From Ornithinimicrobium sediminis (GTDB lineage Bacteria > Actinomycetota > Actinomycetes > Actinomycetales > Dermatophilaceae): a stretch of DNA of 64,000 nucleotides. Shown here piece by piece: positions 36,583-46,332 of this stretch. Every line of letters starts with the position of its first letter. Within the stretch, counting starts at the first letter, position 1. The notes beneath the pieces were generated by a model, which had not been told where the DNA came from, made no database searches, and worked only from the letters and a program-made list of their open reading frames with translations. The translations under genes and the position numbers were made by a program. The DNA lies in assembly GCF_021272345.1 (NCBI RefSeq), contig NZ_JAJSDQ010000003.1, positions 124,001-188,000 on the forward strand, written 5' to 3'.

Positions 36583-36996
36583 ATGCGGACCCTGGGCAAC
36601 ATCCTCTGGCTGCTGCTGGCCGGCTGGTGGCTGGCGCTGCTGTATGTCGTCGCCGGCGTCATCGCCTGCCTGCTCATCATCACCATCCCGTTCGGCATCG
36701 CCTCGTTCCGGCTGGCCAGCTACGTGCTGTGGCCGTTCGGCCGCCGCACGGAGTTCCGGCAGGAGGCCGGGGTCTTCTCGGTGATCGGCAACGTCCTGTG
36801 GATCCTGGTCCTGGGCTGGGAGTTGGCGGTCGGCCACATCATCGCGGGGCTGCTGCTGTGCCTGACCGTCATCGGCATCCCGTTCGGCATCGCCTGCTGG
36901 AAGATGGTGCCGCTCGCCCTGCTGCCGCTGGGCCAGCGGATCGTCCCGGTCGAGCACCCCGAGCAGGACCCGTTCGCCGTGGCCCCCGCCCGGTGA
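36583..36996 (+). CDS. yccF: YccF-domain inner membrane protein
   Basis: A 137-residue membrane protein with two YccF repeats. Each has a start like LGNILWLLLAGWWLALLYVV or IGNVLWILVLGWELAVGHII, and the signature LLIITIPFGIASFRLA or LTVIGIPFGIACWKMV. About four membrane spans are expected. The start MRTLGNILW fits family N-termini; a longer in-frame extension lacks similarity. Function is unknown; the family is widespread in bacteria. Confidence 0.9.
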   Translation: MRTLGNILWLLLAGWWLALLYVVAGVIACLLIITIPFGIASFRLASYVLWPFGRRTEFRQEAGVFSVIGNVLWILVLGWELAVGHIIAGLLLCLTVIGIPFGIACWKMVPLALLPLGQRIVPVEHPEQDPFAVAPAR

Positions 36997-37038
36997 CCGT
37001 CGGGTGCGAGCCCACGGGCGTGACCTGATGCGGCCGGC

Positions 37039-37935
37039 TCAGTCCGGAAGGGTCACGTAGCCGGAGGTCGCGGGGTCACGGCGGCGCACCGACCGCCCGA
37101 AGGTCGGCCGCGCGCCGAAGCTGGCCCGCCGCGCGGCCCGCCGGAAGGTCGCGAGCAGAGCCGGGCCCAGCACCACGATCGCCACCGCGTTGGTGACGGC
37201 ACGGCCCGTGTCCCAGCCGGCTGTCGAGGTCACCAGGGTGTAGACGACGAAGCGCTCCAGGTTGTCCCACACCGGCGCGCCGGGCACGTAGGCCAGCGAC
37301 CCGGCGGTCGTGTCGACGCCGGCGACGAACGGCCAGAAGTACAGGTTCATCAGCATGCCGAACACATAGGCCACGACCACGCCGTAGGCCGCGAGCATGG
37401 CGATCTCCCGGCGGCCGGTGACCCGCCGGGGCAGCAGCCCCGCCCCGAGCCCGATCCACGCCGCGCACAGCATCTGGAAGGGCAGCCAGGGACCGACCCC
37501 CGCGGTGAGCATCCCGGAGGCGAAGAGCGAGGTGCAGCCGAGCACGAAGCCGAAGCCCGGCCCGTACACCCTCCCGGCCAGCACCAGGACGAAGAAGACG
37601 ACCTCGATGCCGGCGACCCCCGTGCCCAGCGGCCGGAGCGCGGCGTTGACGGCCGAGAGCACCCCGAGCATGGCGAGGGCCTTGGCGTCCATGCCCCCTT
37701 CGGAGATCTCGGCGAGCACGACCAGGACCAGCACCGGCAGCACGGCCATGAAGACGAAGGGGGCGTCGCTGCGGGTGCCGAAGGACGCCGGGTCGGGGGT
37801 CAGCAGCAGCGGCCAGAGGAACATGGCCAGCCCGGCCAGCGAAGCCAGGGCGACCACCGTCGCCGACCGTGGGCCGAGCCGCACGGCGTGCAGGGGGCCG
37901 GTGGCGGGGCTGCTGTCTGTGCCGCGGGTGCTCAC
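37039..37935 (-). CDS. ECF transporter S component (probable cobamide uptake)
   Basis: A 298-residue membrane protein with about seven spans (LASLAGLAMFLWPLLL, PFVFMAVLPVLVLVVLAEI, FQMLCAAWIGLGAGLLPR). It is the substrate-capturing S component of an energy-coupling factor importer and ends the operon, overlapping the ATPase gene by 4 bp. The cobalamin riboswitch ahead of the operon and the DUF4430 partner point to vitamin B12 or another cobamide, as with CbrT-type S components. The specificity is inferred from regulation, not from a ligand motif. Confidence 0.85.
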   Translation of the reverse strand: MSTRGTDSSPATGPLHAVRLGPRSATVVALASLAGLAMFLWPLLLTPDPASFGTRSDAPFVFMAVLPVLVLVVLAEISEGGMDAKALAMLGVLSAVNAALRPLGTGVAGIEVVFFVLVLAGRVYGPGFGFVLGCTSLFASGMLTAGVGPWLPFQMLCAAWIGLGAGLLPRRVTGRREIAMLAAYGVVVAYVFGMLMNLYFWPFVAGVDTTAGSLAYVPGAPVWDNLERFVVYTLVTSTAGWDTGRAVTNAVAIVVLGPALLATFRRAARRASFGARPTFGRSVRRRDPATSGYVTLPD

Positions 37936-39548
37936 GGTGCCACCCCCACCAGCGCCTCGCGCACCTGGGCGGGGGTGAGCCAGGGAGCGCCGAGCACCTT
38001 GGCCACCTGCGGAGCGAAGATCGGCGAGGCCGCCACGACCTCGACGGTCGGGCCGTCGGCGACGACCTCCCCCTCGGCCATGACGACGACCCGGTCGGCC
38101 ACCGCAGCGACGAACTCCACGTCGTGCGTGGCCACGACCACGGGCGTGCCCTGGGCCGCCAGGTCGGCCACGATCGCTCCGAGCGCGGCCTTCGCCGTGT
38201 AGTCCAGGCCCCGGGTGGGCTCGTCCAGCAGCACGACCCGCGGGGCGGCGGTCAGCTGCACCGCCAGCACGAGCGACAGGCGCTGCCCCTCCGACAGGTC
38301 ACGGGGGTGCCGGTCGCCGGGCACCCCGGGGGCGACGCGCTCCAGCAGCCGCCGGCACGTGCCGGGCGCAGCGTCCGACTCACGGTCCGCAGCCGCACAC
38401 TCCTCGTCCACGGTCTCCAGGTAGAGCAGGTCGGCCGCGGTCTGCGGCACCAGGCCGACCAGGGCTCGCGCCCGGGCCGCGGTGACCGAGCCGGGGTCCT
38501 CGCCCCCGACGTCCACCTGCCCGGTATGCCGGGGGCCCGAGCCCTGCAGCGCCCACAGCAGGGAGGACTTGCCCGACCCGTTGCGTCCCATCAGTGCGAC
38601 CACCTCACCGGCGTGCAGGCCGAGGTCCACCCCACGCACCGCCACGACCTGCCCGTGCCGCACGACGACCGACGAGGCGGTGAGCACCGGCGCAGCACCA
38701 GCCGCGACCCGCACGGGCGGCCCGGCATACGCGGGCGTCGCGGCCAGCTCGAAGCGCAGGTGGGTCGCGCGCCGGCGGGCGTCGCGCACCGACAGCGGCA
38801 GCGGTGTCCAGCCGGCGACCCGTGCCAGCTCGACGACCGGCGGCGCGACCGGTGAGTCGACGAGCAGCTCCTGGGGTGTGCCCTGGCGCACGGCGGCATC
38901 GTCCACGACGAGGAGTCGGTCGGCATACTGCAGCACGCGCTCCATCCGGTGCTCGGCCATGAGCACGGTCACCCCCAGGTCGTGCACCAGGCGGGTGACG
39001 GCGGCCAGCACGTCCTCGGCCGCCGTGGGGTCCAGGGCCGAGGTGGGCTCGTCGAGCACCAGCACCCGGGGGTCGGTCGTCAGCACCGCACCGATCGCCA
39101 CCCGCTGCTGCTGGCCGCCGGAGAGCGTGCGCAGCGGCCGTCGGCGCAGGTCGGCGATGCCCAGCAGGTCCAGCGTCTCCTCGACCCGCTTGCGCATCAC
39201 GGACGGCGCGACCGCCAGCTGCTCCATCCCGTAGGCCAGCTCCTCCTCGACCGTGTCGGTGACGAAGCCCGCCAGCGGGTCCTGGCCGACGTAGCCGACC
39301 AGATGGGCCAGGTCGCGGGGCGGCCGGTCGCGGGTGTCGAGACCGGCGACGGACACCCGGCCCTCGAGGTGCCCGCCGGTGAAGTGCGGCACGAGGCCGT
39401 TCACGGCCCGCAGCAGCGTGGACTTGCCGGAGCCGGTGCGGCCCGCGACGAGCGCCAGCTCACCCTCGGGCACCGCGAGCTCGACGTGCGCCAGGGCGGG
39501 TCGCGCCGCGCCGGCATACGTGATGGTCACGTCCTCGAAGCGGATCAC
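37932..39548 (-). CDS. ECF transporter ATPase with two fused nucleotide-binding domains
   Basis: A 538-residue protein with two ABC ATPase domains in one chain. Domain 1 (about 1-235): Walker A GRTGSGKSTLL, signature TLSGGQQQRVAIGAVL, Walker B VLVLDEPTSALD. Domain 2 (about 280-520): Walker A GRNGSGKSSLLWAL, signature-like LSEGQRLSLVLAVQL, Walker B VVLLDEPTRGLD, switch His in VATHDVEFV. It powers the importer and replaces the usual EcfA/EcfA' pair. The second signature has E in place of the second G (LSEGQ), a common and usually active variant. It overlaps both neighbours by 4 bp. Confidence 0.94.
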   Translation of the reverse strand: MIRFEDVTITYAGAARPALAHVELAVPEGELALVAGRTGSGKSTLLRAVNGLVPHFTGGHLEGRVSVAGLDTRDRPPRDLAHLVGYVGQDPLAGFVTDTVEEELAYGMEQLAVAPSVMRKRVEETLDLLGIADLRRRPLRTLSGGQQQRVAIGAVLTTDPRVLVLDEPTSALDPTAAEDVLAAVTRLVHDLGVTVLMAEHRMERVLQYADRLLVVDDAAVRQGTPQELLVDSPVAPPVVELARVAGWTPLPLSVRDARRRATHLRFELAATPAYAGPPVRVAAGAAPVLTASSVVVRHGQVVAVRGVDLGLHAGEVVALMGRNGSGKSSLLWALQGSGPRHTGQVDVGGEDPGSVTAARARALVGLVPQTAADLLYLETVDEECAAADRESDAAPGTCRRLLERVAPGVPGDRHPRDLSEGQRLSLVLAVQLTAAPRVVLLDEPTRGLDYTAKAALGAIVADLAAQGTPVVVATHDVEFVAAVADRVVVMAEGEVVADGPTVEVVAASPIFAPQVAKVLGAPWLTPAQVREALVGVAP

Positions 39549-40705
39549 GCGCCCACCTCCTCGGCCGTGAGCGGGGTCCGCGGCGTCGCCACGGCCGGCA
39601 CCACACCCACGAGCACGGCCGCCAGCGCCGGCAGGCCCACCTCGGGCCAGACCGGTGGGCTGAGCGAGGGGTTGACCGCGGCCGGGTCCAGCGACAGGGC
39701 CAGCCAGACCCCCAGGCCCACGACGACCCCGGCACCCGCCGTCACGACCTCAGGCACCTGCCACCGGTCGGGCCGGTAGTGCGTGCGGCGCACCCGCCGG
39801 CCGCTGAGCCCGAAGCCCGCCGCGGCCAGGCCCACCCCGAGCACCAGCATGGGTGCCCCCAGCACCGCGGGGGAGGTGCCGTCGAGCAGGCCGTAGACAC
39901 CGACACAGACCCCGACCAGGCCACCGACGGTGCACACGCCGGCGAGGACCCGGCTGCCGGGGGCCACCTGCTCGGTGCGCCCGTAGCCCCGCGAGTCCAT
40001 CGCCGCAGCCAGCTCGAGCGAGCGGTCCAGGGCGTCCTCGAGCACCGGCACGACGACGCCGCGCAGCGCCCGGATGCCGCTCCCGCCACCACCGCGCAGC
40101 CGGCGGGCACGGCGCACCCGCAGCACCGACTCGGCGAGCTGCGGGAAGAGCGACAGCGCGACGACGACCGCGGTGCCGACCTCGTAGAGGGCGCCGGGCA
40201 CCGCCTTGAGCAGGCGCTTGGGGTTGGCCAGGGCGTTGGCGGCACCCACGCAGATGATCATGGTGGCCAGCCGCAGGCCGTCGTAGAAGCCGCCGAGCAG
40301 CGCCTGCGCCGTCACCGGGCCGAACAGCGTCAGGCCCGCCACCCACTCGGGCAGCGGCACCGTGGGCAGGTCGAGCAGCACCGGCCCGCCGGCACCGCCG
40401 CCGAAGACGACCCGGAAGGCCACCCGCAGGACCACGACCAGGACGGCGACCCACACGTAGAGGCGGAACGCCATCGCCCACGGCGCGTCGCCGCGGCGGG
40501 CCACCACGACCAGGGTCGCGACGGCGATGACGAGGCCGAGCAGCAGCGGGTTGGTGGTGCGGCTGGCCGCGGTCGCCAGCCCCAGCGCCCAGACCCACCA
40601 GGCCGCGGGGTGCAACGCGCGGGGCAGGTATGCCGTGCGCCACCGGTCACGGCGGGCGCCACCGGCGGTGCCCCCGGTGACACGTGCAGGTGCTGCGGTG
40701 CTCAC
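39545..40705 (-). CDS. ECF transporter T component (CbiQ/EcfT family)
   Basis: A 386-residue membrane protein with N-terminal spans (HPAAWWVWALGLATAAS, LLLGLVIAVATLVVVA), further spans, and the coupling-helix region with LRVRRARRLRGGG and LAAAMDSRGYGR. The A-x-x-x-R-G pattern is the ATPase-docking motif of EcfT. It is longer than a typical EcfT (about 260 residues) because the C-terminus carries about four additional hydrophobic segments (from about residue 240). It overlaps the surface protein gene and the ATPase gene by 4 bp each. Confidence 0.9.
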   Translation of the reverse strand: MSTAAPARVTGGTAGGARRDRWRTAYLPRALHPAAWWVWALGLATAASRTTNPLLLGLVIAVATLVVVARRGDAPWAMAFRLYVWVAVLVVVLRVAFRVVFGGGAGGPVLLDLPTVPLPEWVAGLTLFGPVTAQALLGGFYDGLRLATMIICVGAANALANPKRLLKAVPGALYEVGTAVVVALSLFPQLAESVLRVRRARRLRGGGGSGIRALRGVVVPVLEDALDRSLELAAAMDSRGYGRTEQVAPGSRVLAGVCTVGGLVGVCVGVYGLLDGTSPAVLGAPMLVLGVGLAAAGFGLSGRRVRRTHYRPDRWQVPEVVTAGAGVVVGLGVWLALSLDPAAVNPSLSPPVWPEVGLPALAAVLVGVVPAVATPRTPLTAEEVGA

Positions 40706-41406
40706 ACGTCACCTCCGGCCCGCCGGCTGCGCGCGGTGGCCAGCGCCGCCCCGCCGAGCACGAGGACGACCGCGCCGGTGGCCCACACGCTGGCGGGCAC
40801 GCCCCACGGCCCCTCGGCCTCCGGCTCCTCGGACCCGTCGTCGGCTGCGAGCTCGGCGCCGACGGAGGTGGTCGTGGCGCTGAGCGTCTCCGGGTCGAAG
40901 CGCGGCATGCTCGGGTCGACCCCCGGGTCGACCGCGAAGGTCCACCCCTCGAGGTCGCCGTCGGTGACGGACCTGGCCCGGGCACCGGTCGTGCTGTAGG
41001 TCCAGGGCTCCTCCGCAGCGGCGCGCCACGACGCCCAGCTGGCCTGGGTCGGCGGGGTGTCCAGGCAGGTCTCGCGGTAGCCGGGGTCGCTCTGGAGGGC
41101 CAGCTCCTCCTCGGGTGCGGGGACGCCGTCGATGCGGCAGACGAACGCGTCACCCCAGCGGGAGACACCCTCGACCTCGAACCCCGCCGCCCGCAGCGCG
41201 TCCAGTGCCGTGGTGCCCTCGGCCACGGGCCCGGGCACACAGCGGACGACGACCTCGCCGGGGCCCACCTCCTGGTAGTCCACGACGACGGTCACGCCCT
41301 CCCCGGGCTCGCACGCTCCCTCCTCCGCCTCGTCCTGGGCGGCGGCGGCGCTGGGCAGGGCCAGCGCGAGGAGCATGCCGAGGGTCCACGCCGGAGCGCT
41401 GCGCAC
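40702..41406 (-). CDS. DUF4430-type surface protein of cobamide ECF operon
   Basis: A protein of about 234 residues: signal peptide (LGMLLALALPSAAAA), then a transcobalamin-like DUF4430 region (VTVVVDYQEVGPGEVVVRCV, TTALDALRAAGFEVEGVSRW, AFVCRIDGVPA, EPWTYSTTGARAR), and a C-terminal membrane anchor (VWATGAVVLVLGGAALATAR) with a basic tail. It is likely displayed outside the cell and may capture or pass on the cobamide. The GTG start at 41406 has GAGG eight bases upstream; in-frame starts at 41427 (ATG) and 41478 (GTG) are possible. It is the first gene after the riboswitch. Confidence 0.82.
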   Translation of the reverse strand: MRSAPAWTLGMLLALALPSAAAAQDEAEEGACEPGEGVTVVVDYQEVGPGEVVVRCVPGPVAEGTTALDALRAAGFEVEGVSRWGDAFVCRIDGVPAPEEELALQSDPGYRETCLDTPPTQASWASWRAAAEEPWTYSTTGARARSVTDGDLEGWTFAVDPGVDPSMPRFDPETLSATTTSVGAELAADDGSEEPEAEGPWGVPASVWATGAVVLVLGGAALATARSRRAGGDV

Positions 41407-41494
41407 GGGTGGCACCTCGTTCCCCATAGCCGGTGTCGCCGTGGGGGTGGTGCCCGAAGGATCCGGGTCGGCCACCACGGGTGGGGTGTCGACG

Positions 41495-41655
41495 AGGTCG
41501 CCCGGACTCCACCCGCAGCCGCGACGGGTTGTCGTGGAGTCTCGCCACGACCGGGCATTCGGGCTCGTCGGGAGTGGTGGCTCCCGACCTACCGTTGCGG
41601 GTCAGCGCCGGACTCGGACCGGACTTCCCCCGGAGGTGACGTCCCTGTCACTGTA
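41495..41655 (-). ncRNA. Cobalamin riboswitch
   Basis: On the minus strand the leader reads GGGGGAAGUCCGGUCCGAGU, then CCGGCGCUGACCCGCAACGG UA, the conserved core of AdoCbl-type riboswitches (GGGAA, paired CCGG around GAGU, CUGACCCGC-AACGGUA). A hairpin (GUCGGGAG...CUCCCGAC) follows, then AGCCCGAAUGCCCGG, the B12-box. A perfect 7-bp hairpin (41531-41551, GUCGUGG/CCACGAC) next may supply the kissing loop. Cobalamin binding should lower expression of the ECF operon. The outer boundaries are approximate. Confidence 0.88.
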
Positions 41656-43231
41656 ACGCAGCACCGGCGACCCGGGTCACGGTCTGCACGCTGTCCACCT
41701 CGGCCGCGGGCTTGTCCTCGCGGTAGCGCAGCACCCGCGCGAAGCGCAGCGCGACGCCGCCGGGGTAGCGCCGGGAGCGCTGCACGCCGTCGACCGCGAC
41801 CTCGACCACCTGCTCGGGGCGCACGTGCACGACGTGACCCTCGCGGTGGGTCTCCAGGCCGAGGAAGCGCTCGGTCTGCCAGGCGAGCATCTCGTCGGTC
41901 ATGCCCTTGAACGTCTTGCCGAGCATGACGAGGTCGCCGGTGTGCTCGTCACGGGCGGCGAGGTGGATGTTGGACAGCGTGCCGCGCCGTCGGCCGCTGC
42001 CCCACTCCACGGCGACGACCACGAGGTCGAAGGTGTGCCGCGGCTTCACCTTCACCCAGCCCGCCCCGCGACGGCCGGCGGCGTAGGGGGCCTCCAGCGA
42101 CTTGACCACCACCCCCTCGTGCCCGGAGTCCACGCGCTCGGCGAACCAGGCCCGTGCCGTCGCGGCGTCATCGGTGACCAGCCTCGGCACGACCAGCCCC
42201 GGCGCGGTCTGCACCAGGCGCTGCCAGCGCAGGCGACCCGGCAGGTCGACGAGGTCGTCGCCGTCCTGGTGCAGCAGGTCGAAGAGGTAGGTCGTGAGCG
42301 GCACCTCGGCACGCAGCCGCTGCGGGTCGGCGCTGCTCGCGGTGCGTGCCCCGGTGACCTGGAACGGGTGCGGCCGTCCGTCGGCGCGCAGGGCGATGAC
42401 CTCGCCGTCGAGCACCGCGGCGCCGACCGGGAGCGCGGCCAGCGCCTCGACGACCTCGGGCATCCGGTCGGTGACCTCCTCCAGCGTCCGGGTGAACAGC
42501 CGGACGTGGCGGTCGTCGGCGCCGCCCCAGACGTGCGCCTGCAGCCGGATGCCGTCGAGCTTGGTCTCCAGGGCCACCGCCCCCATGCCCTCGACGCCCT
42601 CCTCGACCGTGGGCGCCGAGGCGGCGAGCATCGGCCGCAGCGGTCGCCCGACCTCCAGCCGGACCGCCTCCAGCGCCTCCTGCGCCTGCTCCGGACCGGT
42701 CACCGTCAGGGCCGCGGCCGCGACGGGTCCGGACCGCCCGGCGAGCATCACCGCCCGGCGCACCGCCTCCAGCGGCACGCCCGCGGCCTGGGCCACGGCC
42801 TGCTGCACGATCCCGTCGCCGGCGCCCTGGCGCACCTCCCCGGTGACCAGGCCGCGCAGCCAGGTCTGCTCCTGCGCGGTCGCCCGCCCGAGGAGGCCGG
42901 CAAGCGCGGCGCGGCGGGCCCCGACGGAGCCCGCCCCCGCCAGTGCCCCGACCCGGCCCAGGGCCTGGTCGACCTCGAGCACGGTCAGGGTGGACGAAGC
43001 GGCGGGAGCCGGCAGGTCCTGCAGGCCCCGCCGGCTCACCCCGATGCGGCGCTGCGGCAGCACTCCGGCCAGGTAGTCGGTGACCACCTCGACCTGCCGC
43101 TGCCCGCCGTCGGCGGCCGCCCGCAGCGTCGTGGCGAGCGCCGCCACCTTGGCGGTGCGCGACCGGGTGCCTGCGACGGCCGCGGACGTGCCGATCACCT
43201 CGGCCAGCGGCATACCCGTCTCGTGCTCCAT
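41648..43231 (-). CDS. ligB: ATP-dependent DNA ligase (LigB type)
   Basis: A 527-residue DNA ligase. An N-terminal helical domain (about 1-190) precedes the adenylation domain with catalytic Lys224 in ETKLDGIRLQAH (KxDG), VLDGEVIALR (motif III), EGVVVKSLEAPYAAGRRG (motif IV) and GWVKVKPRH (motif V); the OB-fold domain (GTLSNIHLAARDEH, FARVLRYREDK) ends the chain. The size and order match mycobacterial LigB, a non-replicative ligase. ATG at 43231 is used; MPLAEV six codons later is possible. The gene ends inside or next to the riboswitch leader of the following operon. Confidence 0.93.
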   Translation of the reverse strand: MEHETGMPLAEVIGTSAAVAGTRSRTAKVAALATTLRAAADGGQRQVEVVTDYLAGVLPQRRIGVSRRGLQDLPAPAASSTLTVLEVDQALGRVGALAGAGSVGARRAALAGLLGRATAQEQTWLRGLVTGEVRQGAGDGIVQQAVAQAAGVPLEAVRRAVMLAGRSGPVAAAALTVTGPEQAQEALEAVRLEVGRPLRPMLAASAPTVEEGVEGMGAVALETKLDGIRLQAHVWGGADDRHVRLFTRTLEEVTDRMPEVVEALAALPVGAAVLDGEVIALRADGRPHPFQVTGARTASSADPQRLRAEVPLTTYLFDLLHQDGDDLVDLPGRLRWQRLVQTAPGLVVPRLVTDDAATARAWFAERVDSGHEGVVVKSLEAPYAAGRRGAGWVKVKPRHTFDLVVVAVEWGSGRRRGTLSNIHLAARDEHTGDLVMLGKTFKGMTDEMLAWQTERFLGLETHREGHVVHVRPEQVVEVAVDGVQRSRRYPGGVALRFARVLRYREDKPAAEVDSVQTVTRVAGAALQ

Positions 43232-43285
43232 CCCTCGCACGCTACCGGTGACCACCGACGGACCGGCGGTGACAGGATGCTGCGT

Positions 43286-44464
<1,179 letters not shown>

Positions 44465-44476
44465 GAGCGTCCGCCC

Positions 44477-46267
44477 TCACTCCTCGACGGCACCGGGCGA
44501 CTCGGCCACGAAGGGCGCCTCGTCGCGCACCGGTCCGAGGTCCACGCCGTCCGGCGAGACCAGCGTGACGTCCTGCGGGTCCAGTGCGCTGGAGGCCCTG
44601 GTGACCTGGCCACGACTGTAGACGACGTCACCCGGCTGCATGTTCGGCACCAGGTCCTCGACCAGCACCAGCGTGTAGCCCCGCGCCCTGAGGTCGCTGA
44701 TGATCCCGGGCACGGCGTCGACCGTCGCGGAGACCGAGTCGTGCATGAGCACGATGGAGCCGGAGCGCGTGTAGCTCACGACGTGGCTGCGGATCTGTGA
44801 GGCGGTGCGCCCGTCCCAGTCGCGAGGGTCGACCGACCAGAGGACGAGGGGCTTGCCCAGCTGCCGGGTGCTGGAGTTCCAGGACCCGTAGGGCGGGCGC
44901 AGCAGGGTGCTGCGCGGCACCCCCACGCTCGCCAGCTCGTCGTCGGCGCGGTCCACCTGCCACTGCTGACCGGAGAGCGACAGGGTCGTCAGCTGCGGGT
45001 GGTTCCACGTGTGGTTCTCGACGGCATGGCCCTCGTTGTGGGCCCGTCGGGTGGTGAGCGGCCGGACGTCGACCTGCTGGCCGACCCAGAAGAAGGTCGC
45101 GGGCACGTCACGGGAGGCGAGCGTGTCGAGCAGCCTGCTGCTGTGCGCCGACGGGCCGTCGTCGAAGGTCAGCGCCACGCAGGCGAGCTCGGAGCAGTCG
45201 GGACGTGCTGGTGGTGGCGGCGGCGCGACCGCGTCGCGTGCCTGGTAGAGCACGTCGCTGCACAGCGCGGAGGTGCCCCCCAGCGCGGTCACCCTGCCGG
45301 GCTGCTCGGCGAACAGGTAGCTGCGGGTGGCGGAGGGCAGCGTCCCGCACGGGCCGACCGCGAGCACCACCGGACCCCTGGTGAGGACGCCCGCGGCGAC
45401 GGCGTCGGCGAAGTTGGTGCCGTCGCCCCGGGCCAGGTAGACCCGGCTGACCGTGTCCGGGAACGCCCGTGCGGCCACGCGGGTCGCCGTCTCGTAGCGG
45501 TTGGCGCCGGCGATGCGCGAGGGCGTCCGCCCGGAGGCGGCGGCGGTGAGGGCATCGCTGGTGACGGCCGCGGTCCCGCCCAGCGCCGTGACATGCGTCG
45601 GGTCGAGGTCGGCGATCGCCGCGGCGGTGACCGCCGGCACGGCGTCCCCGTCGTGGCTCAGCAGCAGCACGGGGCCGTCGGTGAGCATCCCGGCGGCGAG
45701 CGCGTCGGGGCTGACGGCTCCCCGCACGACGTAGACCCGGTCGGCGCCACCCGGGAAAGCCCGGTCGGCCACCGCCGCAGCCGTGCCCTGACGGGTCTCA
45801 CCGGCGAGCCGGGCGCTGGGTCGCGTGCCGGCCGCCGCGGCCAGGGTCTCGTCGCAGACGGCTGCGGGGCCTCCCAGGGCGACCACCTCTTCCGGGGCGA
45901 GCCGTGCGATCTCGGCGCTCACGGACGCCGGCACGCCGCTGCAGCGGGGGACCAGCAGGACGGGCCCGTCGGTCAGGGAGCCGGCCACCAGCGCGTCGGC
46001 GAACAGGTCGCCGCGGGCGAGGTAGACGCTGTCGGCCGCTGCCGGGTCGCTGAACTGGTGCTGGGAGATCGCCACGGACGTCGCGTAGCGGTCCGGGCCG
46101 GAGATGCGGCTGATGGCCGGGGCGGTCTGCATCGGGACAGGGGCGGACGCCGACGGGGCAGCAGTGCTCACCTGCGCCGGGGCATGGGGCAGACCGCCCT
46201 GCTCGAGGGCCGGAGCGGACACCGGCACAGCCAGGAGGGCGGCGATCACGATAGCCCACAACCTCAC
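44477..46267 (-). CDS. Secreted polysaccharide deacetylase with CWB2 wall-binding repeats
   Basis: A protein of about 596 residues: signal peptide (LWAIVIAALLAVPVSAPA), then three cell-wall-binding-repeat-2 units starting RISGPDRYATSVAISQ, RLAGETRQGTAAAVADRAF and RIAGANRYETATRVAARAF. From about residue 365 a NodB deacetylase domain follows: ALTFDDGPSAHSSRLLDTL (catalytic DD), ENHTWNHPQL (HxxxH metal site), LRPPYGSW and SIVLMHDS. It probably deacetylates peptidoglycan or a wall glycan. The start is a GTG at 46267 in front of the signal peptide, divergent from the M20 gene, with 65 bases between. Confidence 0.9.
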   Translation of the reverse strand: MRLWAIVIAALLAVPVSAPALEQGGLPHAPAQVSTAAPSASAPVPMQTAPAISRISGPDRYATSVAISQHQFSDPAAADSVYLARGDLFADALVAGSLTDGPVLLVPRCSGVPASVSAEIARLAPEEVVALGGPAAVCDETLAAAAGTRPSARLAGETRQGTAAAVADRAFPGGADRVYVVRGAVSPDALAAGMLTDGPVLLLSHDGDAVPAVTAAAIADLDPTHVTALGGTAAVTSDALTAAASGRTPSRIAGANRYETATRVAARAFPDTVSRVYLARGDGTNFADAVAAGVLTRGPVVLAVGPCGTLPSATRSYLFAEQPGRVTALGGTSALCSDVLYQARDAVAPPPPPARPDCSELACVALTFDDGPSAHSSRLLDTLASRDVPATFFWVGQQVDVRPLTTRRAHNEGHAVENHTWNHPQLTTLSLSGQQWQVDRADDELASVGVPRSTLLRPPYGSWNSSTRQLGKPLVLWSVDPRDWDGRTASQIRSHVVSYTRSGSIVLMHDSVSATVDAVPGIISDLRARGYTLVLVEDLVPNMQPGDVVYSRGQVTRASSALDPQDVTLVSPDGVDLGPVRDEAPFVAESPGAVEE

Positions 46268-46332
46268 CTCTGTGACGCTACTCCTGAACCCCCCGGGTGA
46301 CCAGAGCCGCTCCTGCGACAAGACTGGGCGGC

